64,000 nucleotides of DNA, from NCBI RefSeq assembly GCF_016862915.1, contig NZ_BONW01000008.1, positions 124,001 through 188,000 of the forward strand. Reading direction: 5' to 3'. Of the stretch, positions 25,405-34,032 are shown in pieces (positions within the stretch are counted from its first letter, which is position 1; every line of letters begins with the position of its first letter). A program made the translations under genes and the position numbers. This DNA comes from Plantactinospora endophytica (GTDB lineage Bacteria > Actinomycetota > Actinomycetes > Mycobacteriales > Micromonosporaceae). The notes below the pieces were generated by a model, which worked only from the letters and a program-made list of their open reading frames with translations, was not told the origin of the DNA and did no database searches.

Positions 25405-25676
25405 CCGGGCTGGTCGAGGAGTACCTGACCGACCGGCGGCGGGTCCGGCTGGAGTACGACCTCTATCTCGCGGCGGCCCGCGATCCCGCGCTGCGCCCGC
25501 TCGCCGAGGCGTGGCTGCACGGTTTCCGCGACCTGCTGGAGCCGAGGCTCGGCCTGGAGGCGGCCCGCGCCGTCGTCGCGCTGCTGGACGGGGCGATGCT
25601 CCAGGCCCTGGTCACCGACGCCGACCTCGACGGCCCGGCTCTGACGGCCGCGATCCGCCACCTGCACACCCGCTGA
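25401..25676 (+). CDS. TetR C-terminal-domain-like protein without HTH
   Basis: A 91-codon frame reading LTGLVEEYLTDRRRVRLEYDLYLAAARDP...LEAARAVVALLDGAMLQALVTDADLD, which looks like the ligand-binding and dimerisation C-terminal domain of a TetR regulator. No DNA-binding domain precedes it. An AGGAGG site (25389-25394) is 6 bases before an in-frame CTG at 25401, and that CTG overlaps the MaoC stop. It may be a CTG-initiated small protein that heterodimerises with a TetR protein, or a fragment left by deletion of the HTH. Confidence 0.5.
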   Translation: MTGLVEEYLTDRRRVRLEYDLYLAAARDPALRPLAEAWLHGFRDLLEPRLGLEAARAVVALLDGAMLQALVTDADLDGPALTAAIRHLHTR

Positions 25677-25693
25677 CCCGGGGGCGGGGGCGG

Positions 25694-26287
25694 CTATCGG
25701 GTCGGGGCGGTGGTGGAGCCGGGGGCGCGCAGGCCGTCCAACGCGACGCCGAGCACCCGTTCGAGCTGCCCCGGATCGGTGTACTGGACCTTGGTGATCC
25801 CGCTGAGCAGCCGTACCGTGTCGTCGAAGGTCACGTCCGACCGGACCACCCCGGCCGCCTGGGCCCGGGCCAGCAGCGGTTCGCCCGCCGTGTAGATCTC
25901 GGTCCGGCAGGTCCGGAAGAAGTCCGAGTCGTGCGTCAGTTCCTCGGCGAGGGCCCGCTTGGTCACGGTGTAGCCGACGAAGCGGCGCAGCCAGCCGGCG
26001 AGCGCCTCCCAGGGCGGCAGGTCGGCCAGCTCGGCGGCGGTCCGGCAGAGCGCCTCGACCTCGTCGACGTAGAGGCTCTCGAACAGGTCGCGGCGGGTGG
26101 GGAAGTGCCGGTAGAGGGTGCCGATCCCGACTCCCGCCCGACGGGCCACCTCCTCCAGCGACCCGGCCGCGCCGTGCTCCGCGAACACCTCCTGGGCGGC
26201 CGAGACCAGTGCCTGGTAGTTCCGCCGCGCGTCGGCCCGTTTGGGCCGGCGGGCGAGGTTCGCGGAGACCGGACCGGAGCTGGTCAT
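25694..26287 (-). CDS. TetR-family transcriptional regulator
   Basis: A 197-residue TetR repressor with HTH at about residues 28-70 (ALVSAAQEVFAEHGAAGSLEEVARRAGVGIGTLYRHFPTRRDLFESL). The ATG at 26287 has GAGG spacing, and an in-frame ATG at 26299 is weaker. It is divergent from an MFS efflux gene with three similar palindromes in between, so autorepression and control of the pump are very likely. Confidence 0.9.
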   Translation of the reverse strand: MTSSGPVSANLARRPKRADARRNYQALVSAAQEVFAEHGAAGSLEEVARRAGVGIGTLYRHFPTRRDLFESLYVDEVEALCRTAAELADLPPWEALAGWLRRFVGYTVTKRALAEELTHDSDFFRTCRTEIYTAGEPLLARAQAAGVVRSDVTFDDTVRLLSGITKVQYTDPGQLERVLGVALDGLRAPGSTTAPTR

Positions 26288-26315
26288 GACACACCTCACC
26301 CCGTCTCGGTTGCAG

Positions 26316-26333
26316 GCGGAGGCATCCCTCCGC
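26316..26333. promoter_or_regulatory. TetR operator site 1
   Basis: GCGGAGG-CATC-CCTCCGC is a perfect 7-bp inverted repeat with a 4-base centre, located 29 bases upstream of the TetR start codon. Confidence 0.75.
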
Positions 26334-26342
26334 TACGTTAAT

Positions 26343-26360
26343 CCGGAGGCACCCCTCCGG
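26343..26360. promoter_or_regulatory. TetR operator site 2
   Basis: CCGGAGG-CACC-CCTCCGG is a perfect 7-bp inverted repeat matching site 1, with centres 27 bp apart. Confidence 0.75.
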
Positions 26361-26366
26361 TAACTT

Positions 26367-26384
26367 CCGGAGCCGTGCCTCCGC
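26367..26384. promoter_or_regulatory. TetR operator site 3 (degenerate)
   Basis: CCGGAGC-CGTG-CCTCCGC keeps the CGGAG/CTCCG core of the other two sites but mismatches at both arm ends. Its centre is 24 bp from site 2. Confidence 0.6.
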
Positions 26385-26531
26385 ATACCGTACCTCGGAC
26401 CGGCCGACGCGCGCGATCCAACCGGACGATCGCGATCCCACCGGACGGAACGTCGCCGACCGACTCGACAGTCGCCGACGCGCATCCGACCCGACCGGTT
26501 CCCGGAGCAACGAACACTGGGGGATCCATCC

Positions 26532-28019
26532 GTGACCCGCTTCACCCGTCCCGCCTCCCGGCGGCTGACCTTCGCCGTGCTCGCCGCCGGCGCCGGGTTC
26601 TTCGCGATGTTGCAGTCGCTGATCAGCCCGGTGCTGCCGACGATCCAGCACGACCTGCACACCTCGCAGAACACCGTCACCTGGGTGCTGACCGCGTACC
26701 TGCTGTCGGCGTCGATCTTCACGCCGATCTTCGGCCGGATCGGCGACCTGGTCGGCAAGGAACGCATGCTGGTGGTCTCACTGCTGGCCATCGCCGCCGG
26801 CTCGCTGCTGGCCGCGCTCGCCCCGAACATCGGCGTACTGCTGCTGGCCCGGGTCGTGCAGGGTGTCGGCGGTGCCGTCTTCCCACTCTCGTTCGGGATC
26901 ATCCGCGACGAGTTCCCGGCCGACCGGATGCCCTCGGCCGTCGGCGCGATGTCGGCGATCATCGCCGTCGGCGGCGGCCTCGGCGTGGTGACCGCCGGGC
27001 CGATCGTGGCCGCCCTCGACTACCGCTGGCTGTTCTGGATCCCGTTGGTCGTCGTGGCGGCGACGGCGGTGGCCGCGTACCTCCTCGTGCCCGAGTCGCC
27101 GGTCCGGTCCACCGGACGGATCAGTTGGCCGGGCACCGTACTCCTGTCGGGCTGGCTGGTCGCGCTGCTGCTCGGCGTCAGCAAGGCCCCGGTGTGGGGC
27201 TGGGAATCGGGCAGGGTGCTCGGACTGCTGGCCCTGGGCCTCGCCGGCCTGGTCGCCTGGGTACTGGTGGAGAGCCGCTCGGCCAATCCGCTGATCGACA
27301 TGCGGATGATGCGCCACCCCGGGGTGTGGACCACCAACCTGGTGGCGCTGCTCTACGGCGCGGCGATGTTCGCCATCTACGCCTTCCTGCCGCAGTTCGT
27401 GCAGACCCCGACCAGTGCCGGCTACGGCTTCGGCGCCAGCATCACCTCCGCCGGACTGCTGATGCTGCCGATGCTGGTCACCATGTTCGTGGCCGGGCTG
27501 GTCAGCGGGCGGCTGGAGCCGAGGTTCAGCGCCCGCGCCCAGCTTGCCACCGGTACCGCGCTCAGCACGCTTTCCGGCGCCTCGCTGGTCTTCGCCCACG
27601 ACGCCCGTTGGCAGATCGCGGCCGCCGCCGGGCTCTTCGGCCTCGGCATCGGGCTGGCCTTTTCGTCGATGACCAACCTCGTGGTCCGGAGCGTCCCGAG
27701 CAGCCAGACCGGGGCCGCGACCGGGATGAACGCCAACATCCGCACCATCGGCGGCGCGATCGGCGCGGCCGTGATGAGCAGCATCGTCACCGCACATCCG
27801 CAGCCGAACGGCCTGCCCCGGGAGGCCGCCTTCACCGCCGGTTTCGCGATGCTGACCGTGCTGTCCCTGGCCGCGATGGCGGCGGCGCTGCTGGTGCCCT
27901 CCGGCCGCCGGACCGTCCGCGACCTCCGTCGGGCCGGCACCGAACAGCCGGCCCAGACCGACGAGCCGGTACCCGCCGCAGTGGTCGGGCCGGCCCTGCC
28001 AGCACCCGCGAACGGCTGA
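26532..28019 (+). CDS. DHA2-type MFS multidrug efflux transporter (EmrB/QacA-like)
   Basis: A 495-residue protein with about 14 membrane helices. Motif A is visible as GRIGDLVGKERM, and the early helices (FFAMLQSLISPVLPTIQHDL, WVLTAYLLSASIFTPIFG) match DHA2 drug:H+ antiporters. The GTG at 26532 is the only good start before the first helix. Divergent from the TetR regulator, which together with the triple operator forms a typical inducible efflux pair. Confidence 0.92.
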   Translation: MTRFTRPASRRLTFAVLAAGAGFFAMLQSLISPVLPTIQHDLHTSQNTVTWVLTAYLLSASIFTPIFGRIGDLVGKERMLVVSLLAIAAGSLLAALAPNIGVLLLARVVQGVGGAVFPLSFGIIRDEFPADRMPSAVGAMSAIIAVGGGLGVVTAGPIVAALDYRWLFWIPLVVVAATAVAAYLLVPESPVRSTGRISWPGTVLLSGWLVALLLGVSKAPVWGWESGRVLGLLALGLAGLVAWVLVESRSANPLIDMRMMRHPGVWTTNLVALLYGAAMFAIYAFLPQFVQTPTSAGYGFGASITSAGLLMLPMLVTMFVAGLVSGRLEPRFSARAQLATGTALSTLSGASLVFAHDARWQIAAAAGLFGLGIGLAFSSMTNLVVRSVPSSQTGAATGMNANIRTIGGAIGAAVMSSIVTAHPQPNGLPREAAFTAGFAMLTVLSLAAMAAALLVPSGRRTVRDLRRAGTEQPAQTDEPVPAAVVGPALPAPANG

Positions 28020-28167
28020 CGGCCGGCGAACGGCTGACGCTCGACCGGCGAGCGAGCGACCGCCGATCGGCTGACGCTCGGCCGGCGGGCAATCGGCGAT
28101 CGGCTCGTCCCCGGTGAACGGCTGACTGAGCACGCTCGGCCCCGCCCGACGGCCCCCGCTGTGGCGG

Positions 28168-28518
28168 TCAGGTCGTCGGGCGGTCGCGTTTCGGCAGCTT
28201 GGCCACCACGGCGGCGTAGGAGGCGTCGACCGCCTCCCACAGTTCGTCGTCGGGGATGCCGGCGCCGATCCGCAGGGTGTTCCAGCCGGACCGGCCGATG
28301 TAGGCCATCACCGACGCGTCGTCGGGGAACCGGAGCAGCCACTCGTCGGCCACCTCCCGGTTCGGGCCGCACTTGACGCCGACGGCCGACCGCGACTCCT
28401 GGCCCAGGAAGGCGAAGATCTTCGGTCCGACCTTGACCACCACGTCGCCGTCCCACGGCTCGTCCGGCCAGGCGCCCGGCTTCGCCAGGCAGTAGTCGCG
28501 GATATCCGCCCAGGTCAC
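28168..28518 (-). CDS. MmcQ/YjbR-family protein
   Basis: A 116-residue protein: WADIRDYCLAKPGAWPDEPWDGDVVVKVGPKIFAFLG, then GVKCGPNREVADEWLLRFPD and GWNTLRIGAGIPDDELWEAVDASY, the CyaY-like YjbR/MmcQ fold described as DNA-binding-like with no firm biochemical role. A GAGGAGG site directly abuts an ATG at 28524 and lies 6 bases before the in-frame GTG at 28518, so the GTG is preferred. Confidence 0.85.
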   Translation of the reverse strand: MTWADIRDYCLAKPGAWPDEPWDGDVVVKVGPKIFAFLGQESRSAVGVKCGPNREVADEWLLRFPDDASVMAYIGRSGWNTLRIGAGIPDDELWEAVDASYAAVVAKLPKRDRPTT

Positions 28519-28587
28519 CGGCATCCTCCTCGCGGATCGGCAAACGCTCGACCGGCCCATCTTGACAGACGACCTAGCCTCGGCGGG

Positions 28588-30051
28588 GTGTCCGGAAGAT
28601 CCGTCGCGCGCCGGGTGCTGCGCTGGTCGTACCTGTTCCTCGCCGTCGTGGTCACGGCCGGCGCGGCGATCGGGGTGGTCCGGCTGGTCGCGCCCGCCAC
28701 GGCCGGTCCCACCGCCGACCCGCCCGGGGTACGCCGCCAGCTCTCCTTCCTCCGCGCCGAACTGGACAGCGGCGCCGGTACGGCCGCACAGCAGCTCTTT
28801 CCCGAGGGCTACTTCTTCCTGCACACCCTCTACGGGCTGAGCTGGGTCGAGCTGGGTCAGCGGGCGGCCGAGGACGACCGGGAAACCGCGCTGCGGGAGG
28901 CGCGCTGGGCGCTGGACCGGCTGGATTCACCGGCCGGCCGTGAACCGTTCAGCCCCGACCTCACCCCGTCGTACGGGGTCTTCTACCGGGGCTGGGCCAA
29001 CTGGCTGCGCGGCGGGGTACTGAGCCTGCAACCCGATCGGTCCCGCGATCCGGCCGAACTGGCCCGGTTCACCGACGACTCGGTCGCGCTCGGGGCGGCC
29101 TTCGACGCGTCGGCGTCGCCGTACCTGCCGGCGTACCCGGGACAGGCGTGGCCGGTCGACTCCACCGTGGCGGTCGCCTCGCTGCGGCTGCACGACGCAC
29201 TGCTGCCGGCCCGGTTCGGCGGTACCGTCGACCGCTGGCTGGCCGGGGTGCGCCAGCGGCTCGATCCGGGGACCGGGCTGCTGCCGCACCGGGTCGACGC
29301 GGAGACCGGGGAGCCGGTGGAGGTGGCCCGGGCCACGTCGCAGAGCATGCTCCTGCGCTTCCTGGTCGACGTCGACCCGGCCTTCGCCCGCGAGCAGTAT
29401 CTCGGCTTCCGGGACCGGTTCGTGCCCACCCCGCTCGGGCTCGGCCCGGCCGTCCGGGAGTACCCGACGGGGATGTCCGGCCCGGGTGACGTCGACTCCG
29501 GCCCGCTGCTGCTCGGGGTCAGCCTCTCCGCGACCGTGGTGACCCTGGGCACCGCCCAGGTGCACGGCGACGCCGCCCTCGCCGGCGCACTGGCGAACTA
29601 CGGCGAGCTGGCCGGCGTACCCGTGGACACTCCGTGGTCCAAGCGGTACGCCTTCGGTGCGATGCCGATCGGCGACGCCTTCCTGGCCTGGTCGAAGACG
29701 GCCAGGCCATGGGTGTCGGCGCCCGCCGCCGCTCCGCCGGAATCGATCTCCGGCTGGTGGCGACTGCCGCTGCTCACCCTGCTGGTGCTGGTCGGCGCGG
29801 CCCCCTGGCTGCCGGCGCTCCTCGCCCGGCGCCGCCGCCGGCCCGCGCCGTCCCGGGGTGGCCCGCCACCCTCTGCCGAGGCGCCGCTTCCCGCAAAGCT
29901 GCTGCGTTCTGCCGGGGTGCTGCCTTCTGCCGAGGCCCCGCCTCCTGCTGAAGTGCGACCTTCTGCCGAGGTGCTGCCTCCCGGTGGCGGGGCGCGGCCG
30001 TCGGGCGGGCCGCCGGGGTCAGGCGAGCAGCTTGTCCAGGGTGATCGGTAG
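28588..30051 (+). CDS. Membrane-anchored protein with a large helical extracytoplasmic domain, unrecognised
   Basis: A 487-residue protein. A helix at about 12-37 anchors it, followed by an extracytoplasmic domain (about 45-380) rich in paired helices (FPEGYFFLHTLYGLSWVELGQRA, FYRGWANWLRGGVL, SQSMLLRFLVDVDPAFAREQYLGF) that suggests an alpha/alpha-toroid fold. A second helix (about 395-415) and a low-complexity tail of PSAEA-PPPAE repeats follow. No catalytic motif is certain. GTG start at 28588. The tail overlaps the 3' end of the convergent oxidoreductase gene by 33 bases. The nearest idea is a linalool dehydratase-like fold, but I cannot support it. Confidence 0.7.
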   Translation: MSGRSVARRVLRWSYLFLAVVVTAGAAIGVVRLVAPATAGPTADPPGVRRQLSFLRAELDSGAGTAAQQLFPEGYFFLHTLYGLSWVELGQRAAEDDRETALREARWALDRLDSPAGREPFSPDLTPSYGVFYRGWANWLRGGVLSLQPDRSRDPAELARFTDDSVALGAAFDASASPYLPAYPGQAWPVDSTVAVASLRLHDALLPARFGGTVDRWLAGVRQRLDPGTGLLPHRVDAETGEPVEVARATSQSMLLRFLVDVDPAFAREQYLGFRDRFVPTPLGLGPAVREYPTGMSGPGDVDSGPLLLGVSLSATVVTLGTAQVHGDAALAGALANYGELAGVPVDTPWSKRYAFGAMPIGDAFLAWSKTARPWVSAPAAAPPESISGWWRLPLLTLLVLVGAAPWLPALLARRRRRPAPSRGGPPPSAEAPLPAKLLRSAGVLPSAEAPPPAEVRPSAEVLPPGGGARPSGGPPGSGEQLVQGDR

Positions 30052-32235
30052 CTCGCGGATCCGCCGGCCGGTGGCGTTGTGCACGGCGTTGCCGATCGCG
30101 GCGGCGACGCCGACCGTGCCCAGTTCGCCGATGCCCCGGGCACCCAACGGGTTGAACAGCAGGTCCGGGTGGTTCAGGAAGTGCACGTCGATCGCGGGGA
30201 CGTCGGCGTTCACCGGCAGCAGGTAGTCGGCGAAGTTGCCGTTGGCGATCCGGCCGGTCTCCGGCTCGACGACGGCACCCTCCAGCAGCGCCTGGCCGAT
30301 GCCGAAGATGACGGCGCCGACGATCTGGCTGCGGGCGGTCTTGGCGTTGATGATCGCGCCGCCGTCGATCACGGTGGTGATCCGGCTCAGCCGAGGTTCG
30401 CCGGTGAACCGGTTGACCCGGACCTCGCAGAAGTGCGCGCCGAACGAGGTGAACGCGTGCTGCCCGTGCTCCGGGCCGGGGGCGGCGGTGCCGGTCGCCC
30501 CGACACCGGGCGAGTCGACCGCGCGCAACAGGTCCGGGAAGGCGATCCGCTGGTCGGGGGCGACGAGTTGCCCTTGGTCGTACCGGACGTCGGCGGCGGG
30601 TACGCCGTGCAGCGGCGAGCGTTCGTCGGTGACGGCGAGGGTGATCAGCGCGGTGATCGCGGCCTGCGCGGCGGCGGCCACCGCCGGTCCGGTACTCGCG
30701 GTGGCCCCCGAGCCGAACGCTCCGATGTTGGCGGCCAGGGTGGAGTCGCCGAGGTCGCTGCGGACCCGGGAGATCGGCAGGCCGAGCGCCTGCGCGCCGA
30801 GTACGGCCAGCACGGTCCACATCCCGGTGCCGAGGTCGGCGGTGGCGCTGGAGACCGACACGTCCCCGTCCGGCTGGAACCGTACCTGCACCGAGGCCGG
30901 GAACCGCTCGCCCGGATAGTTGGCGGTCGCCGTCCCCATCCCGACCAGCCACTCGCCGCGTACGACGGCGCCCGGCACCGGGTTGCGGCGGTCCCAGCCG
31001 AACCGCTGTGCCCCGACCCGGTAGCACTCGGCCAGGTGCTTGCTCGACCACGGCACGTTCCGGCCGGGATAGACGGTGGCATTGTTGCGCAGCCGCAGCT
31101 CGACCGGGTCCAGCCGCAGTTCGGTGGCGAGTTCGTCGAGCGCCGTCTCCAGGGCGAACGAGCCGGACTCCTGGCCGGGCGCCCGCATCCAGGTCGGCGG
31201 CGGTACGTCCAGCGTCACGATCTTCTGGTCCAGGTGCAGGTTCTCCGTCTTGTAGAGGTAGCGCGAGGTGGTGTGCGCCGAACTCTCGAAGATGCCGCCC
31301 GAGGCGGACTGGCTGGACCACACCTGGTGCTTGACCGCGACCAGGGTGCCGTCGCGGCGGGCGCCGAGGCTGACCGTCTGGCGTACGGCGGAACGGTTGC
31401 CGCTGACCGTGAAGGTCTGCTCCCGGGTCAGCACCACCTTCACCGGCCGGCCCAGGGTACGCGCGGCAGCCGCCGCGAGCAGCGGATGTGCCCAGGTGGC
31501 GATCTTGTTGCCGAAGCCGCCGCCGACGTGTGGACTGACCACCCGCACCTGGGCCGCCTCGATGCCCAGTGCCGCTGCCATCGTGCCGACCGTCAGCGAG
31601 GTGCTCTGGGTGCCGCTGTAGAGCACGAGTTGCCCGCCCTGCCAGTCGGCCACGCAGGCGTGCGGCTCCATCGCGCTGTGGTGCTTGCCCGGCTGCTGGT
31701 AGGTGCCGGTGACGGTCACCTCGCTGGCCGCCAGCGCCTCGTCGATCGAGTCGACCCCGTCGGCCAGGAACTCCAGCCGGGCCGGCTCGCCCATGAACGG
31801 GCCCGGGTCGGTGGCCCCCGGAATGCCGTCTGTGAAGGAGACCGCCGCCGGGCGTACCTCGTAGTCGGCCCGGACCAGCGCGGCGGCGTCCCGGGCCTGC
31901 TCGAACGTCTCCGCCACGACCAGCCCGATCGCCTGGCCGTGGTAGCGCACCTCGGCGTCCTGCAACGGCAGCCAACTGTGCCCGACGCTGAACGGGTTGC
32001 CCCCGCCGCGCAGGGCCAGTGACTGGAAGGGGGTGTAGACCGCCAGCACCCCGGGGGAGCGTTCGGCGGCGGCGACGTCCATCGCCCGGATGGTGCCCCG
32101 GGCGACGGTGCTGAGCACCAGGTAGCCGTAGCCGAGCCGCTCGACGGGCTGGTCGGCGGCGTACCGGGCGGCGCCGGTGACCTTGAGTCGGCCGTCGACC
32201 CGGTTGACCGAGACCGTCCGTGCGGTGCCGCTCAC
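30019..32235 (-). CDS. Molybdopterin-binding subunit of a PaoC-like aldehyde oxidoreductase
   Basis: A 738-residue xanthine dehydrogenase-family large subunit. Starts VNRVDGRLKVTGAARYAADQPV, contains VGGGFGNKIATWAHPLLAAAAAR, RAPGQESGSFALETALDELA and the C-terminal GIGELGTVGVAAAIGNAVHNATGRRIRELP, where GIGE supplies the active-site Glu that activates the Mo-bound hydroxyl. The GTG start at 32235 overlaps the FAD subunit stop (GTGA) with GGGAGG upstream. It forms a three-subunit enzyme with the next two genes, probably oxidising aldehydes or small heterocycles. Confidence 0.92.
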   Translation of the reverse strand: MSGTARTVSVNRVDGRLKVTGAARYAADQPVERLGYGYLVLSTVARGTIRAMDVAAAERSPGVLAVYTPFQSLALRGGGNPFSVGHSWLPLQDAEVRYHGQAIGLVVAETFEQARDAAALVRADYEVRPAAVSFTDGIPGATDPGPFMGEPARLEFLADGVDSIDEALAASEVTVTGTYQQPGKHHSAMEPHACVADWQGGQLVLYSGTQSTSLTVGTMAAALGIEAAQVRVVSPHVGGGFGNKIATWAHPLLAAAAARTLGRPVKVVLTREQTFTVSGNRSAVRQTVSLGARRDGTLVAVKHQVWSSQSASGGIFESSAHTTSRYLYKTENLHLDQKIVTLDVPPPTWMRAPGQESGSFALETALDELATELRLDPVELRLRNNATVYPGRNVPWSSKHLAECYRVGAQRFGWDRRNPVPGAVVRGEWLVGMGTATANYPGERFPASVQVRFQPDGDVSVSSATADLGTGMWTVLAVLGAQALGLPISRVRSDLGDSTLAANIGAFGSGATASTGPAVAAAAQAAITALITLAVTDERSPLHGVPAADVRYDQGQLVAPDQRIAFPDLLRAVDSPGVGATGTAAPGPEHGQHAFTSFGAHFCEVRVNRFTGEPRLSRITTVIDGGAIINAKTARSQIVGAVIFGIGQALLEGAVVEPETGRIANGNFADYLLPVNADVPAIDVHFLNHPDLLFNPLGARGIGELGTVGVAAAIGNAVHNATGRRIRELPITLDKLLA

Positions 32236-33209
32236 CTCGATCCTCCCAGGTTCGTCAGGGCGCGCACGATGGTGCGCCGGACCAGCGTCGTCTTGAACCC
32301 GTTGTGCGCCAGCGGGCGGGCCGCCTCGACGGCGAGTGCGGCTGCCGCCTCGTACACCTCCGGCCGGGCCGCCTTGCCGCGTAGCGCGTCCTCCACCGTC
32401 GGCAGCCGCCACGGCCGGGTGCCGACCCCGCCGACCGCCACCCGTACGTCCCGGATCACGCCACCGCGCAGGTCCAGCGCCACCGCCGCCGAGGCGAGCG
32501 CGAACTCGTAGGACTGCCGGTCCCGGATCTTCAGGTACGCCGACCGCGTCGCCCAGGGCAGCGCCGGCACCGTGATCCGGGTGACCAGTTCGCCAGGGCG
32601 CAGGTCGTGTTCCCGCTCCGGGGTGTCCCCGGGCAGCAGGTAGAAGTCGGCGAGCCGGACGTCCCGGGTTCCGGTGCGGCCGGTCAGCCGGACCCGGGCG
32701 TCCAGCGCGACCAGGGCCACCGCCAGATCGCTGGGGTGGGTGGCGACGCAGGAGTCACTGGTGCCGAGGATGGCGTGCCCCCGGTTCTCGCCGTCGACGG
32801 CCGGGCAGCCGGAACCGGGCTGCCGCTTGTTGCACGGGGTACTGGTGTCCCGGAAGTATCCGCAGCGGACCCGTTGCAGCAGGTTGCCGCCGATGCTCGC
32901 CATGTTGCGCAACTGCGGCGACGCGCTGCGCAGCAGAGCCTGGGCGATCACCGGATAGCCCGTGCCGACCAGTGGGTGTCCGGCGACGTCGGTCATCCGT
33001 TCCAGTGCGCCGATGTGCAGCCCGTCCCGGTCGGCCGAGACGCCGCGCAGTGGCAGCCGGTTGATGTCGACCACCCGCTGCGGGGTCATCACCTCCAGCT
33101 TCATCAGGTCCACCAGGGTCGTCCCGCCGGCCAGGTACGCCGTGCCGGTACCGCCGCCGGCCAGCGCCTGCGGCACGCTCTGCGCGCTCGCGTACTCGAA
33201 GGGCCTCAC
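32232..33209 (-). CDS. FAD-binding subunit of a PaoB-like aldehyde oxidoreductase
   Basis: A 325-residue subunit with AGGTTLVDLMKLEVMTP (FAD pyrophosphate loop) and LRNMASIGGNLLQRVRC. The cysteine-containing insertion RCGYFRDTSTPCNKRQPGSGC is typical of PaoB/YagS-type subunits that bind an extra [4Fe-4S] cluster and is absent from most CoxM homologues. Its GTG start overlaps the 2Fe-2S subunit stop, so expression is coupled. Confidence 0.9.
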   Translation of the reverse strand: MRPFEYASAQSVPQALAGGGTGTAYLAGGTTLVDLMKLEVMTPQRVVDINRLPLRGVSADRDGLHIGALERMTDVAGHPLVGTGYPVIAQALLRSASPQLRNMASIGGNLLQRVRCGYFRDTSTPCNKRQPGSGCPAVDGENRGHAILGTSDSCVATHPSDLAVALVALDARVRLTGRTGTRDVRLADFYLLPGDTPEREHDLRPGELVTRITVPALPWATRSAYLKIRDRQSYEFALASAAVALDLRGGVIRDVRVAVGGVGTRPWRLPTVEDALRGKAARPEVYEAAAALAVEAARPLAHNGFKTTLVRRTIVRALTNLGGSR

Positions 33210-33862
33210 CGGTCCGCTCCCGCCTGCCGGACCGCCGCCACGATGTTCTCGTACGCCCCGCAGCGGCAGATGTTGCCGGACATGTGTTCGCGGATCTCGT
33301 CGTCCGAGCCGGTGTGCCCCTCGTCGAGCAGCGCCACCGCCGACATGATCTGCCCGGAGGTGCAGAACCCGCACTGGAAGGCGTCGCAGTCGATGAACGC
33401 CTGCTGTACCGGGTGCAGTTGGTCGCCGTCGGCCAGGCCCTCGACGGTGGTGACCCGGCGGCCGGCGGTGGCCGCCACCAGGGTCAGGCAGGCGAGCACC
33501 CGGCGACCGTCGACGTGCACCGTGCAGGCGCCGCACTGGCCCCGGTCGCAGCCCTTCTTCGAGCCGGTCAGGCCGAGCCGTTCGCGCAGCGCGTCCAGCA
33601 GGGTCACCCGGGCGTCGACCCGCAGCCGCTCGGTACGGCCGTTGACCACCAGTGCGATCTCGACGGTCGCCGTGCCGGCCGGCTCGGGTGCCGGTGCCGC
33701 CACGGCCGGCGCCGCGAGTCCGGTGTCGATCGCCGTCCCGGCGGTGCTGCCGACGGCCAGTCCGGCCGACGCGACGGCGGTACCGCGCAGCACCCCGCGC
33801 CGGGACACTGTGGACGGTGGGAAGTCGACAGGGGGCGAGCCCGATCCGGACCCACTACTCAT
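33206..33862 (-). CDS. 2Fe-2S subunit of a PaoA-like aldehyde oxidoreductase, Tat-exported
   Basis: A 218-residue protein. A twin-arginine signal (SRRGVLRGTAVASAGLAVG, about residues 20-38) precedes a plant-type ferredoxin domain with Cys105, Cys110, Cys113 and Cys125 and a C-terminal helical domain with CGFC and CRC for the second cluster. The export signal implies that the whole complex is moved outside the membrane, as known for PaoABC. The ATG at 33862 has GGAGGTG upstream; a longer frame exists but has no support. Confidence 0.92.
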   Translation of the reverse strand: MSSGSGSGSPPVDFPPSTVSRRGVLRGTAVASAGLAVGSTAGTAIDTGLAAPAVAAPAPEPAGTATVEIALVVNGRTERLRVDARVTLLDALRERLGLTGSKKGCDRGQCGACTVHVDGRRVLACLTLVAATAGRRVTTVEGLADGDQLHPVQQAFIDCDAFQCGFCTSGQIMSAVALLDEGHTGSDDEIREHMSGNICRCGAYENIVAAVRQAGADR

Positions 33863-34032
33863 GACACACCTCCGGACGTGCCGCCGGCCGGTGCGGGGCG
33901 CGTACGGGTACGCGCGGTGCGGTGGGGCACCGGAACACGGCCGGGGCCTCCCAGTTAACCAAAGAAGATCGTCGATGTCGACGCTCTGTCGGCCCGCATT
34001 CGTACCGATCGTGCTCGAATGATCGCGATCGG

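Noticed and set aside
29774-31975. A 733-codon minus-strand frame overlapping the molybdopterin subunit
   Set aside because: Same strand, different frame from the real subunit, Arg/Gly-rich and without motifs.
30019-33862. Aerobic CO dehydrogenase CoxMSL
   Set aside because: Tat signal on the small subunit and the Cys-rich insert in the FAD subunit match PaoABC; the CoxL-specific active-site loop was not seen.
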